Shown one piece after another: positions 53,266-62,394 of a DNA stretch of 64,000 nt; position 1 is the first letter of the stretch; the number at the start of each line of letters is the position of its first letter. The notes beneath the pieces were generated by a model that was given only the letters and a program-made list of their open reading frames with translations, had not been told where the DNA came from and ran no database searches. Source of the stretch: Candidatus Cryptobacteroides excrementipullorum (GTDB lineage: Bacteria > Bacteroidota > Bacteroidia > Bacteroidales > UBA932); NCBI GenBank assembly GCA_017695065.1, contig JADILZ010000040.1, forward strand, positions 1 to 64,000, written 5' to 3'. Made by a program: the position numbers and the translations under genes.

Positions 53266-54009
53266 GTGGAACAGAGGGAGAAAAAATACGCACTTGTGAC
53301 AGGCGGAAGCCGTGGTATAGGCAGGGCTGTCTGCCTGAAGCTTGCCGGTATGGGATACAGTGTCATCGTGAATTACAGAAGCAACGATGATGAGGCTCAT
53401 GTCACTCTCGGGATGATCGAGTCTGCGGGGGGTGAGGGTGAGCTCCTGAAGTTCGACGTGGCTGACAGGCAGGATGTTGAAGAGGCCCTTTCCTCTTGGA
53501 AATCCGCGCATGAGGGGTCTTATATCTCCGTGCTTGTGAACAATGCCGGGTTCCGGGATGACAGCCTTCTGATATGGATGGAGGACAGCAGCTGGGAACA
53601 GGTGGTTGACGTGACACTGAAGGGTTTCCTGAATGTGACGAGGTTCCTCCTCAAGGACATGCTTGTCGCCAGGTTCGGACGAGTGGTCAACATATCGTCC
53701 CTCTCAGGGATAAAAGGCCTGCCGGGACAGACAAACTATTCCGCAGCAAAAGGCGGTCTTATAGCCGCGACGAAGGCCCTTGCACAGGAGACTGCCAGAA
53801 AAAAGGTCACGGTAAATGCAGTGGCGCCTGGCTTCATATCCACAGACATGACCAGGGACCTGGACGAGAACGAGCTCAGGAAGCTCATCCCGGCAGGCCG
53901 TTTCGGGACTCCGGATGAAGTCGCGGCTGCGGTAGGGTTCCTTGCCTCGGAAGAGGCGTCATACATTACTGGAACAGTCATATCAGTGAACGGAGGATTA
54001 TATACTTGA
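53266..54009 (+). CDS. 3-oxoacyl-ACP reductase (FabG-like SDR)
   Basis: This NADPH ketoreductase would reduce each beta-keto intermediate during polyene extension. The 247-residue short-chain dehydrogenase has the TGGSRGIGRAV dinucleotide site, NNAG, the catalytic Ser/Tyr/Lys in NISSLSG and TNYSAAKGG, and a C-terminal GTVISVNGGLYT. The start codon is GTG with AGGGA 4 nt upstream. It begins 12 nt after the lyase gene and is followed after 7 nt by the first ketosynthase. Confidence 0.9.
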   Translation: MEQREKKYALVTGGSRGIGRAVCLKLAGMGYSVIVNYRSNDDEAHVTLGMIESAGGEGELLKFDVADRQDVEEALSSWKSAHEGSYISVLVNNAGFRDDSLLIWMEDSSWEQVVDVTLKGFLNVTRFLLKDMLVARFGRVVNISSLSGIKGLPGQTNYSAAKGGLIAATKALAQETARKKVTVNAVAPGFISTDMTRDLDENELRKLIPAGRFGTPDEVAAAVGFLASEEASYITGTVISVNGGLYT

Positions 54010-54016
54010 CGGTACT

Positions 54017-55240
54017 ATGAGGAGAGTTGTCATTACCGGCATGGGGATATACTCATGCATCGGCAGGAACAAGGAAGAGGTGACGGAATCGCTTTATGCC
54101 GGGAAATCCGGCATCGGGACTGATCCCGTCCGCAAGGAAATGGGCTTTGCATCATCTCTGACCGGGATTATTGCGCGTCCTGACCTCAAGGGCATTCTTG
54201 ACAGGAAGAAGAGGAACAGCCTTCCGGAGCAGGGCGAATACGCCTACATGGCTACGCTGGAGGCATTTGCACAGGCGGGGATTGACGGGGACTTCCTGCA
54301 GGGCCACGAGGTGGGTATCCTCTATGGCAACGACTGCAGCGCGGCCCCCATTGTCCGCTCCATTGATACCATAAGGGCTGAAAAGGACACCGCTATGGTA
54401 GGTTCCGGAGCCATATTCCAGTCAATGACATCCACCGTGTCCATGAACCTTTCTGTGATATTCCGCCTGACTGGCATAAACTTCACTGTGGCCGGGGCAT
54501 GCGCAAGCGGTTCCCATGCCATCGGCATCGCCTATCTCCTCATACGCACAGGACTCCAGGACTGCATCCTGTGCGGAGGGGCGCAGGAGGTGAACCCGTA
54601 TTCTGTGGGGAGTTTCGACGGGCTGGGAGCATTTTCCAAGCGGGAGGATGCACCCGAGAAGGCATCCAGGCCTTTCGACAGGAACAGGGACGGGCTTGTC
54701 CCGAGCGGCGGAGGTGCGAGCCTGGTGCTCGAGAGCTACGAGTCCGCTGTAAGACGCGGGGCGCCGATTCTGGCAGAGGTCATCGGATACGGCTTCTCAT
54801 CCAACGGTGACCATATATCGGTTCCGAATGTGGGCGGTCCGAAACGCTCGATCGAGATGGCCGTGAAGGATGCGGGGATAGACCTCGGAAGCATAGCTTA
54901 TGTCAATGCCCATGCGACTTCCACCCCTGTGGGAGACTTCAACGAGGCTAAGGCCATTGCCGAGGTTTTCCGCGGACATCACCCTCTGGTTGCATCCACC
55001 AAGTCAATGACAGGCCACGAGATGTGGATGGCCGGGGCAAGCGAGGTGATATATTCCATGCTGATGATGCAGAACGGCTTTGTTGCACCGAACATCAACT
55101 TCTCGGAGCCCGATGAGGCTTCCGCCCTGCTGGACATACCTGCGGAGCGTGCCGATATCGGGTTCGATACTTTCCTATCCAATTCATTCGGGTTCGGAGG
55201 GACCAATTCCACCCTAATAGTCAGAAAATTCAAAAAATAA
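54017..55240 (+). CDS. Beta-ketoacyl-ACP synthase (KS, first copy)
   Basis: The enzyme condenses malonyl-ACP with the growing chain. The 407-residue thiolase-fold protein is complete, with the nucleophile Cys162 in AGACASGSHAIG, the catalytic His of NAHATSTPVGD and the second His in KSMTGHEMWMAGASE, and a SFGFGGTNSTL end. It resembles KAS II-type enzymes and retains full catalytic residues. An ACP follows after 11 nt. Confidence 0.9.
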   Translation: MRRVVITGMGIYSCIGRNKEEVTESLYAGKSGIGTDPVRKEMGFASSLTGIIARPDLKGILDRKKRNSLPEQGEYAYMATLEAFAQAGIDGDFLQGHEVGILYGNDCSAAPIVRSIDTIRAEKDTAMVGSGAIFQSMTSTVSMNLSVIFRLTGINFTVAGACASGSHAIGIAYLLIRTGLQDCILCGGAQEVNPYSVGSFDGLGAFSKREDAPEKASRPFDRNRDGLVPSGGGASLVLESYESAVRRGAPILAEVIGYGFSSNGDHISVPNVGGPKRSIEMAVKDAGIDLGSIAYVNAHATSTPVGDFNEAKAIAEVFRGHHPLVASTKSMTGHEMWMAGASEVIYSMLMMQNGFVAPNINFSEPDEASALLDIPAERADIGFDTFLSNSFGFGGTNSTLIVRKFKK

Positions 55241-55251
55241 AGATTCTACAT

Positions 55252-55497
55252 ATGGACAGAGAAGAGACAATACAGAAAATCAGGGAGGCACTTGCGGAAG
55301 GCTTTGAAGTGGACATCGAGGAGATCCGGCCTGATGCCCCGATGATCCAGACACTCGACATGGACAGCCTTGATTTCGTCGATATGGTCGTTTTGATCGA
55401 GAAGAATTTCGGCTTCAAGGTCACTGCAAAGGATTTTGAAGGCATCCGCACTTTCCAGGACCTTTACGACATGATACTTTCAAGGACAGGGAAGTGA
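55252..55497 (+). CDS. Acyl carrier protein (first copy)
   Basis: This 81-residue carrier holds the growing aryl-polyene chain. The phosphopantetheine serine is Ser39 in LDMDSLDFVDMV. Helical and acidic as expected. It overlaps the acyltransferase gene by 1 nt (TGATG) and is dedicated to the cluster by position. Confidence 0.9.
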   Translation: MDREETIQKIREALAEGFEVDIEEIRPDAPMIQTLDMDSLDFVDMVVLIEKNFGFKVTAKDFEGIRTFQDLYDMILSRTGK

Positions 55498-56387
55498 TGG
55501 CTCAGGGATGGAAGGGGCAGACCAGAGGCGGGGTTTTCGGATACAGGTTCTTCATCTGGCTGATCCGTAAGGCCGGCATAAGGGCGGCATACGTTTTCCT
55601 GTATTTCGTTGTACCTTATTTTGTCATTTTCGCCCCGCGCGCCGTGCGTTCGGTCTGGTCCTATTCCAGAAAGAGCCTCGGATACGGCAGGTGCAGGAGC
55701 GCAATCATGGTCCTGTCCAATTTCTATTCCCTCGGACAGATACTCATAGACAAAGTGGCCATAAACGGCGGCATGCCGGAGAAATACTCTTTCACTTATG
55801 AGAACAGGAGCCGCTTCCTGGAAATCCTCGACGGGGACACCGGGGTGGTGATGATCGGGGCCCATGTGGGGAACTGGGAGATAGGGGTGCCTTTCTTCGA
55901 CAAATACGGGAAAAGACTGAACATCGTCATGTATGACAACGAACACGAGAAGGTCAAACGTGTACTTGAGTCCAATGCCATGTCGCACGACTACAAGGTG
56001 ATTCCTGTCAACGGTGACAGCCTTGCACATGTGTTCTCCATCATGGATGCCATTAGGAACAGGGAGTATGTGTGCTTTCAGGGAGACAGGTACACCGGGA
56101 GCGATAAGACGTTGTCCTGCATGTTCCTGGGACATGAGGCCCGGTTTCCTATGGGACCTTTCCTGCTTGCCTCCAGGCTCAGGACCCCTGTGGTTTTCTA
56201 TTTTGCCATGAGAGAGAAAGGGATGGAATACAGGTTCCATTTCGAGCCGGTCCTTCCGGAGGAGGGGAAATCCGACATGAGGTCCCTGCTTGAAAAATAT
56301 GTGTCCGCCCTCGAGAGAACAGTCCGCAAATACCCGAGCCAGTGGTTCAATTATTATGATTTTTGGAATTATGCCCAGAAGAATTGA
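55497..56387 (+). CDS. LpxL/HtrB-like acyltransferase
   Basis: The 296-residue membrane-associated acyltransferase has an N-terminal hydrophobic helix and the HX4E-type motif in GAHVGNWEIGVPFF, followed by GDRYTGSD and FPMGPFLLASRLRTPVV. Such enzymes in aryl-polyene and flexirubin clusters attach the polyene to a lipid or alcohol (inferred). The chosen ATG overlaps the ACP stop as TGATG; a GTG one codon upstream is also in frame. Confidence 0.85.
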   Translation: MAQGWKGQTRGGVFGYRFFIWLIRKAGIRAAYVFLYFVVPYFVIFAPRAVRSVWSYSRKSLGYGRCRSAIMVLSNFYSLGQILIDKVAINGGMPEKYSFTYENRSRFLEILDGDTGVVMIGAHVGNWEIGVPFFDKYGKRLNIVMYDNEHEKVKRVLESNAMSHDYKVIPVNGDSLAHVFSIMDAIRNREYVCFQGDRYTGSDKTLSCMFLGHEARFPMGPFLLASRLRTPVVFYFAMREKGMEYRFHFEPVLPEEGKSDMRSLLEKYVSALERTVRKYPSQWFNYYDFWNYAQKN

Positions 56388-57438
56388 CAACAGCAAGACA
56401 GTCAGTGCCGAACAGGCTCAGCGCAATGCCCATCTGATCGCATCCGGAGCCATTGTGTTCCAGGTCGCCAGGGTGATGGTCAGGACTGGGATTTTCGCCT
56501 GCATTTCATCCGAAGGCCGTACCATGGAGGAAATAGCCGCCAGTACCGGACTCCCGCTGTACGGGGTGAAGGTGCTTCTTGAGGCGTCTCTGACTGCCGG
56601 TACTGTCGAAAAGAAGGACGGCCTGTGGAGCCTTTCCAAGACAGGATGGTTCCTGCTCAATGACCCGATGGTGAAGGTGGACATGGATTTCAACCATGAT
56701 GTCAACTACAGGGGGTTCTTCTATCTCGAGGAATCTGTGAGGAACGGGAAGCCGGAGGGGCTGAAGACCCTCGGGGAGTGGCCGACAATATACGAGGGGC
56801 TCTCGAGCCTTGAGCCCCAGGTGCGGAAGAGCTGGTTCGCTTTCGACCATTTCTACTCAGACTCTTCATTCGGGAAGGCTCTGGAGATCGTGTTCGCTAC
56901 ACATCCGGCAAGGATACTCGATATAGGCGGCAATACCGGGAAATGGGCCATGCAGTGCACTTCATATGACCCGGCGGTGGAACTGACCATAATGGACCTG
57001 CCGCAGCAGATAGGGCTGATGAAAGAGAACACCGCATCATTCCGGCATAGGGACAGGATATCCGGTTATCCCGCTGACATCCTTGACGTAAACACTGTTT
57101 TCCCGACCGGTTACGATGTCGTGTGGATGAGCCAGTTCCTGGACTGCTTCTCTTCCGCTCAGGCCGCAGGCATACTGGAGCGTGCCAGGAAGGCCTTGGC
57201 TGACGGGGGCAGGATATTCATCATGGAGACTCTGTGGGACCGGCAGAAATATGACACTGCAGCCTTTGATTTAACGCAGATAAGCCTCTATTTCACTGTG
57301 ATGGCAAACGGGAACAGCAAAATGTTCTCTACGGATGACCTTGTATCCTGTATCCGTGAGGCCGGTCTTTCCGTCGCAGCCATACATGATGACATAGGAT
57401 ACGGACATTCAATACTGGAGTGTGTGCCTGAAAAATGA
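56371..57438 (+). CDS. SAM-dependent methyltransferase (O-methyltransferase-like)
   Basis: The 355-residue class I methyltransferase has an N-terminal helical dimerisation region like plant-type O-methyltransferases. Motif I is RILDIGGNTGKWAMQC, then DLPQQIGLMKEN, VVWMSQFLDCF and GGRIFIMETLWD. It probably methylates the aryl head group, as methyltransferases in related clusters do (inference). The start at 56371 overlaps the previous gene by 17 bp, and the stop overlaps the next gene (ATGA). Confidence 0.82.
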   Translation: MPRRIDNSKTVSAEQAQRNAHLIASGAIVFQVARVMVRTGIFACISSEGRTMEEIAASTGLPLYGVKVLLEASLTAGTVEKKDGLWSLSKTGWFLLNDPMVKVDMDFNHDVNYRGFFYLEESVRNGKPEGLKTLGEWPTIYEGLSSLEPQVRKSWFAFDHFYSDSSFGKALEIVFATHPARILDIGGNTGKWAMQCTSYDPAVELTIMDLPQQIGLMKENTASFRHRDRISGYPADILDVNTVFPTGYDVVWMSQFLDCFSSAQAAGILERARKALADGGRIFIMETLWDRQKYDTAAFDLTQISLYFTVMANGNSKMFSTDDLVSCIREAGLSVAAIHDDIGYGHSILECVPEK

Positions 57439-57890
57439 TGGAATATACAGAACATATTGAAGGACAGGAACTTCTGGAGCTTGTCCCTCAAAGGCCTCCG
57501 ATGCTTATGGTGGACCAGTTCCTCGGGATATCGGACGGGGTGTCGTGGTCCGGACTTACTGTGAGGCCGGATAATGTCTTCTGCACCGGCGGGGTGTTTG
57601 CCGCGCCGGGGATAGTCGAGCATATGGCACAGTCTGCCGCTGCCAGGGCCGGCTATTCATTCAGGAAAGACGGATGTCCGGTACCGCTGGGTTTTGTCGC
57701 CTCCATAGAGAAAATGCATTTTTCAGGCTCACTGCCGCGTCCGGGAGACAGCCTGAGGACTTCCGTGGAGGTGGTTGCGGACATATTCGGCATGAGCCTG
57801 GTGCATGCTGTGTGCTGGAGAGGGGAGGAGGTCCTGGCCGAGGGTGATATGAAGATTTATCTTGATACGGAAAGGGATGAGAAAGCGTAA
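57435..57890 (+). CDS. Hotdog-fold 3-hydroxyacyl-ACP dehydratase (ApeP/FabZ-like)
   Basis: The dehydratase step that yields the conjugated polyene. The 151-residue hotdog protein has LVPQRPPMLMVDQFLG, a TGGVFAAPGIVEHMAQSAA helix, and SIEKMHFSGSLPRPGDSL. Compared with FabZ the catalytic His is Gln (PQRPPM instead of PHRxPF), while the helix Glu is kept in VEHMAQ. It overlaps the methyltransferase stop by 4 nt. Confidence 0.78.
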   Translation: MMEYTEHIEGQELLELVPQRPPMLMVDQFLGISDGVSWSGLTVRPDNVFCTGGVFAAPGIVEHMAQSAAARAGYSFRKDGCPVPLGFVASIEKMHFSGSLPRPGDSLRTSVEVVADIFGMSLVHAVCWRGEEVLAEGDMKIYLDTERDEKA

Positions 57891-57897
57891 GTCATTA

Positions 57898-58323
57898 ATG
57901 GACAAGGCCGCGCTTGTCAGCAGGACAAACGTCAGGATACGTTTCAGCGAGACGGATGCCATGGGTATCGTCTGGCATGGCAACTACGCCAGGTTTTTCG
58001 AGGATGGCAGGGAGGCTTTCGGGCACGAGTTCGGTCTGGACTACATGAGTGTCCGCAACGAAGGATATACCATCCCTGTTGTGGAGATGACCTGCAGTTA
58101 CAGGAAATCGCTGACTTTCGGGGAGGAGATAACGGTGGTGACCGGGCTTGTGCCGTGCGAAGCCGCCAAGATACAGTTTGAATATGCCATTTACAGGGCT
58201 TCAGACAACGAGCTGATGGCTTCGGGGAGCACGGTGCAGGTCTTTCTTGACCTGGAAGGGCAGCTCCAGCTTGTCTGTCCCGGGTTTTATCAGCAATGGA
58301 AACGGAAATGGAACATCATATGA
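57898..58323 (+). CDS. Hotdog-fold thioesterase (4HBT-like)
   Basis: The protein resembles the 4-hydroxybenzoyl-CoA thioesterase family: RIRFSETDAMGIVWHGNYARFFEDGREAF near the start, a nucleophile-type Asp in SETDAMG, and CSYRKSLTFGEE. It probably releases or edits the acyl chain. The start at 57898 is chosen; ATG at 57877 and TTG at 57862 are in frame. The stop overlaps the next ketosynthase (ATGA). Confidence 0.82.
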   Translation: MDKAALVSRTNVRIRFSETDAMGIVWHGNYARFFEDGREAFGHEFGLDYMSVRNEGYTIPVVEMTCSYRKSLTFGEEITVVTGLVPCEAAKIQFEYAIYRASDNELMASGSTVQVFLDLEGQLQLVCPGFYQQWKRKWNII

Positions 58324-59747
58324 ACGATGTGTACATAGGTGCATCTTCACTCATAACAGCCTTGGGGCGCGGGGTGAAGGTAAATGCGGATGCGGTGGAG
58401 AACTGCCTCTCGGGGGTGACCCTGCACGAGTCCGCGGATTTTTCTTCCGGGCCGCTGTATGCCGCATCCATACCGGAGAGTGTTTACAGGGAAGCGGTTT
58501 CAGAGTACGGGGAGCTTCCACGTGCGGAGCTGCTTCTTTCAGCTGTTGTCGGAGACGTACTGAAGGAGTCCGGGACGGACCTTTCCGACCCTGAGACAAT
58601 GCTTGTAATATCCACTACCAAAGGGGATGTGGAGCTGCTCGACCCTTCTGACAGCATGCCTGACGGGCGTACCTATCTGTGGAAGACAGGGGAGAATGTG
58701 GCCAGGCGCTTCGGGGCAGGGGACAGGTTCATCGTCATCTCCAATGCCTGTATATCAGGGGTCTCTGCCATGATTGTGGCCATGAGACTTGTCTCTTCCG
58801 GGAGGTGTCGAAGGGCTGTCGTTGCCGGCTGCGACGTGCTTTCACGCTTCGTGGTGAGCGGTTTCTCCTCGTTCAAGTCGTTGAGCTCCGGCCGGTGCCG
58901 TCCTTATGACGCAAGCCGCGACGGGCTGAATCTCGGTGAGGCCGCAGGGGCTGTTGTGCTCGGCTGCGGGCCTGAAGACGGGCAGGTGGTGATTTCCGGA
59001 GGTTCCATAAGCGATGATGCCAACCATATTTCCGGACCGTCCCGTACCGGGGACGGGCTTTTCTTCGCCATGCGGGATGCCATGCGGGAGGCCGGGGTGA
59101 CCCCTGACGAAATCAGCTTTATGGAGCTCCACGGTACGGCTACGGTGTATAACGACGAGATGGAATCCAAGGCGATAGCCCTGGCCGGAATGTCCCCGGT
59201 ACCTGTCCAGAGCCTGAAACCTTACTTCGGCCATACTCTGGGAGCTTCGGGTGTGATAGAGACCATAATGAGCATAGAGCAGATGAAGCGCGGGGTGGTA
59301 TGGGGCACACCCGGTTTCGTGACCATGGGAGTGCCCGAGCCGGTGAATGTCTCTGCGGAGCACAGGAAATGCCGCATGAGGCACTGTCTTAAGGCAGCTT
59401 CCGGATTCGGAGGGTGCAATGCTGCCATAGTCCTGAGCCTTCCGGAGTACGTGACGGACAGGGAAGACCGCTGGAGCCTGTCCCGTAACAGCGCCACGGA
59501 GGCTGAAGTGCTGCGTACTGTAGAAATCAGTGACGGAAGGATTCTCAGGAACGGACACGAGGTCTTCAGTTCCAAGGAACAGGATTTCGGAGATTTCGCC
59601 AGGGAAGCCTACAGGGCTTCAGGGCGCACCTATATGAAGTTCTTCAAGATGGACAACCTCTGCAAGCTCGGCTATCTTGCCGCTGAAGAGCTGCTTGACG
59701 GGATCGGTTTCGAGCCGCTTGAGACTGCTCTTGTCCTGTCGAACTAG
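58320..59747 (+). CDS. Beta-ketoacyl synthase (KS, second copy), cut by an amber codon
   Basis: The 475-residue product is a ketosynthase with Cys144 in VISNACISGVSA, a His in MELHGTATVYNDE and PYFGHTLGASGVIE. The ATG overlaps the thioesterase stop (ATGA). TAG at 59745-59747 ends it after LETALVLSN. The frame then continues open for 107 codons to a TAA at 60071, and that part looks like a conserved C-terminal extension. TAG is used as a real stop elsewhere in the window (trkA, FISUMP-like, LolA-like genes), so this is probably a nonsense change or a sequence error rather than recoding. The KS catalytic core is intact upstream of it. Confidence 0.8.
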   Translation: MNDVYIGASSLITALGRGVKVNADAVENCLSGVTLHESADFSSGPLYAASIPESVYREAVSEYGELPRAELLLSAVVGDVLKESGTDLSDPETMLVISTTKGDVELLDPSDSMPDGRTYLWKTGENVARRFGAGDRFIVISNACISGVSAMIVAMRLVSSGRCRRAVVAGCDVLSRFVVSGFSSFKSLSSGRCRPYDASRDGLNLGEAAGAVVLGCGPEDGQVVISGGSISDDANHISGPSRTGDGLFFAMRDAMREAGVTPDEISFMELHGTATVYNDEMESKAIALAGMSPVPVQSLKPYFGHTLGASGVIETIMSIEQMKRGVVWGTPGFVTMGVPEPVNVSAEHRKCRMRHCLKAASGFGGCNAAIVLSLPEYVTDREDRWSLSRNSATEAEVLRTVEISDGRILRNGHEVFSSKEQDFGDFAREAYRASGRTYMKFFKMDNLCKLGYLAAEELLDGIGFEPLETALVLSN

Positions 59748-60071
59748 AGCTCGTCCCTGGACTCCGACCTGAGGCATCTGGAGGAGGTAGCCCTTCACGG
59801 CGAGCAGGGTGCGAGCCCTGCGGTGTTCGTATATACCTTGCCGAATGTGGTTTCCGGAGAGATTTGCATCCGTCACAGGATAAAGGGCGAGAACACGTTT
59901 TTCATCACCAGGGAATACGCTCCCGGGAAACTGCGCGGATATGCCTCTATGATAATGTCCGGGTGCGGCTACCGCTACTGTATCGCAGGCTGGTGCGAGA
60001 TGCTCAAGGGCAGGTACATGGCCAGGTTCGAGCTGCTCGGCCCTGGGACCATTTCAGGGAATGAAGTTTAA
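59748..60071 (+). pseudogene. Downstream part of the amber-interrupted ketosynthase
   Basis: Same frame as the ketosynthase, no further stop until TAA at 60069-60071. It reads SSSLDSDLRHLEEVALHGEQ, then ASPAVFVYTLPNVVSGEI and GENTFFITREYAPGKL, a pattern that looks like the C-terminal module of longer cluster ketosynthases. Not translated unless the TAG is read through or is an error. Confidence 0.7.
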
Positions 60072-60088
60072 AACAATACAGGAACATA

Positions 60089-60346
60089 ATGGAAAATATC
60101 AACGAAACTTTTAAAAGACAGCTTGTCGAGGCCCTTAACCTTGAAGATGTCAGGCCGGAAGACATAGATGACAATGCTCCTCTGTTCGGCGACGCAGGAC
60201 TGGGACTCGATTCCATAGATGCTCTCGAGATCATCCTCATTCTCGAGAGGAACTACGGCGTGAAGGTGGAGAACCCTAGGGAAGGAAAGGAGATATTCTA
60301 TTCCGTATCCACCATAGCGGACTATATCAGGAAGCACAGGAAATGA
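60089..60346 (+). CDS. Acyl carrier protein (second copy)
   Basis: The 85-residue carrier has the phosphopantetheine serine Ser42 in GLGLDSIDALEII and acidic helices around it. The two ACPs differ around the serine (DSLDFVD versus DSIDALE), so they are not a simple recent duplication. Its stop overlaps the third ketosynthase start by 4 nt. Confidence 0.9.
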   Translation: MENINETFKRQLVEALNLEDVRPEDIDDNAPLFGDAGLGLDSIDALEIILILERNYGVKVENPREGKEIFYSVSTIADYIRKHRK

Positions 60347-61533
60347 CAAGGGTCCTGGTGACCGGGCTCGGAGTCATATCCGCCATCGGAAAGGATCTTC
60401 GGGAGAACATGGCATCCCTGCGCGGAGGAAAGCACGGGATAGGGCCTGTCGTCCATTTTCATACTGAGCTCGGATTTCCTGCCGGCGAAGTGAAGCGGGA
60501 CAACAGTGACCTGAAGGGGATGCTCGGCATAGCTCCCGGCAGGACTGTCTCCAGGACAGCCCTCCTGGGGCTTGCCGCCGCTTCGGAGGCTGTCGCCGAT
60601 GCTTCGGCTGACATGCAGCCATGGCAGCGGGTCGGGCTTGTTTCCGCCACTTCAGTCGGAGGGATGGACCTGACTGAATGTTTCTACGAAGATTTCAGGG
60701 AGAATCCCGGGCGCGGAAGACTAAGGGACGTGGCCATGCATGACTGCGCTGCGAGCACTGAATTCATTGCCGATGCTCTCGGGATAAAGGGATTTGTCAC
60801 CACGGTCAGCACAGCCTGCTCTTCCGCCGGGAATGCTCTGATGCTCGGGGCGAGAATGATAAGGCACGGGCTTCTCGACACTGTGATAGCAGGAGGGACG
60901 GATGCCTTGTGCAGGTTCACCCTCAACGGGTTCAATTCACTGAAAATCCTCGATACCGGGCACTCGCGCCCGATGTCCGCAGACCGCAACGGCCTGAATC
61001 TCGGTGAAGGGGCGGGATTTCTTGTCCTCCAGTCCGAAAGGGCGGCACGCCGGACTCCATACTGCGAGCTCCGTGGCTTCGCGAACGTGAATGAGGCCTA
61101 TCACCAGACTGGCAGTTCCCCTGAAGGAGACGGTGCATACATGTCCATGACGGAAGCTATGCGGGATGCGGGTATAGCACCGGACGAGGTGGACTACATC
61201 AACGTCCACGGTACAGGCACATTCCAGAACGACCTGTCCGAGAGTGTGGCCATGAGGAGGATTTTCGGAGACAAAGTTCCGATGTTCAGTTCCGTGAAGC
61301 CGTTCGTCGGCCACACTCTCGGGGCGTCGGAAGGCATCGAGGCTGTGTATTCCGCCATGTCGGTGGCTGAGGGAACAGTCTATCCCAACCTCAACTTCAC
61401 GTCCGCCATCCCCGAGACCGGCCTGGTCCCTGTCCTTTCATGGAAGGACTCTCTCGGGATACGGAACGTACTTTCCAATTCGTTCGGATTCGGGGGCAAC
61501 AACTCTACGCTTGTCTTTTCACGCTGCAGATGA
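60343..61533 (+). CDS. Beta-ketoacyl synthase (KS, third copy)
   Basis: A complete 396-residue ketosynthase with Cys159 in TVSTACSSAGNAL, His in NVHGTGTFQND and KPFVGHTLGASEGIE, and SFGFGGNNSTL at the end. It follows its ACP with an ATGA overlap, and a catalytically inactive-looking KS relative lies 7 nt downstream. The order suggests an active KS/chain-length-factor pair. Confidence 0.9.
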   Translation: MTRVLVTGLGVISAIGKDLRENMASLRGGKHGIGPVVHFHTELGFPAGEVKRDNSDLKGMLGIAPGRTVSRTALLGLAAASEAVADASADMQPWQRVGLVSATSVGGMDLTECFYEDFRENPGRGRLRDVAMHDCAASTEFIADALGIKGFVTTVSTACSSAGNALMLGARMIRHGLLDTVIAGGTDALCRFTLNGFNSLKILDTGHSRPMSADRNGLNLGEGAGFLVLQSERAARRTPYCELRGFANVNEAYHQTGSSPEGDGAYMSMTEAMRDAGIAPDEVDYINVHGTGTFQNDLSESVAMRRIFGDKVPMFSSVKPFVGHTLGASEGIEAVYSAMSVAEGTVYPNLNFTSAIPETGLVPVLSWKDSLGIRNVLSNSFGFGGNNSTLVFSRCR

Positions 61534-61540
61534 CAGATAT

Positions 61541-62377
61541 ATGGTACCGGTATATATAGACAGGGTCTCATACGTGGACGGCTCATCCCTGAAGGATCTG
61601 CCGCTTGCTTCGCTCATAGGCAACCCCAACATGCTCAGGCGTATGTCCCGGCTGATCAGGATGGGTGTGGCCGCAGGCCTGATGTGCCTTGACGGACTTT
61701 CCCCGGATGAGGTGGATGCCATTGTCACCGCCACTTCCCTCGGCGGACTTGAGGATACGGGCAAGTTCCTGGAGGAAATCTCCTCACGCAACGAGTCCTC
61801 CCTAAACCCGACTCCGTTCATGCGTTCTACATTCAATACCGTCGGGGCCCAGATTGCTCTGCTCAAGGGAATCAGGGCATACAATGTGACTTATGTCCAC
61901 CGGGGGCTGAGTCTCGAGAGCGCATTGACCGATGCCATGCTCCAGATTGCGGAAGGGAGAAGGAATGTCCTGGCAGGGGCATTTGACGAGATCACACCGG
62001 AGTCGCATGCGGTGAAAGAGAGGCTCGGCTTCTCGCGCAAGGGCTGGACGGACAGTGAAGGAGCCGGTTTCATGCTTCTCTGCAGTGAACCTTCGGAAAG
62101 CACTCTTGCCGAGTTGTGCGGTCTGAGGACCTGGAGGGGGACCATGGACGCGGACGGGGCCGGAGATGCCGTCAGGTCTTTCCTCGGGGAGCACGGGCTC
62201 GGAATGTCCGATGTGACCTTCTTTTCGCCTGAAACCGCAGGCTGCTCCTGGACAGGCTCTGCCGGAAGGATATGCGGGGCAGCCGGGGCGGTCGGTGACG
62301 CGGGGACAGGGTATGTGGCTGTTTACAGCTGCAGCACAGGCATGTATCATTCTGCTGTTCTCTTGAGGAGGCCATAA
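61541..62377 (+). CDS. Ketosynthase-like chain-length factor
   Basis: The 278-residue protein resembles the N-terminal KS domain (Ketoacyl-synt_2 type) but lacks the nucleophile: the position of the active Cys reads VHRGLSLESALTDAM. It is shorter than a full KS. Such inactive partners set chain length in type II polyketide and aryl-polyene systems. The ATG at 61541 is 7 nt after the active KS; a TTG upstream is in frame but overlaps the KS end. Confidence 0.75.
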   Translation: MVPVYIDRVSYVDGSSLKDLPLASLIGNPNMLRRMSRLIRMGVAAGLMCLDGLSPDEVDAIVTATSLGGLEDTGKFLEEISSRNESSLNPTPFMRSTFNTVGAQIALLKGIRAYNVTYVHRGLSLESALTDAMLQIAEGRRNVLAGAFDEITPESHAVKERLGFSRKGWTDSEGAGFMLLCSEPSESTLAELCGLRTWRGTMDADGAGDAVRSFLGEHGLGMSDVTFFSPETAGCSWTGSAGRICGAAGAVGDAGTGYVAVYSCSTGMYHSAVLLRRP

Positions 62378-62394
62378 GGCGGGGAGGTAGGGTC

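Noticed and set aside
55464..56396. 310-codon minus-strand frame in the cluster acyltransferase
   Set aside because: Antisense shadow; the plus-strand product has clear acyltransferase motifs.
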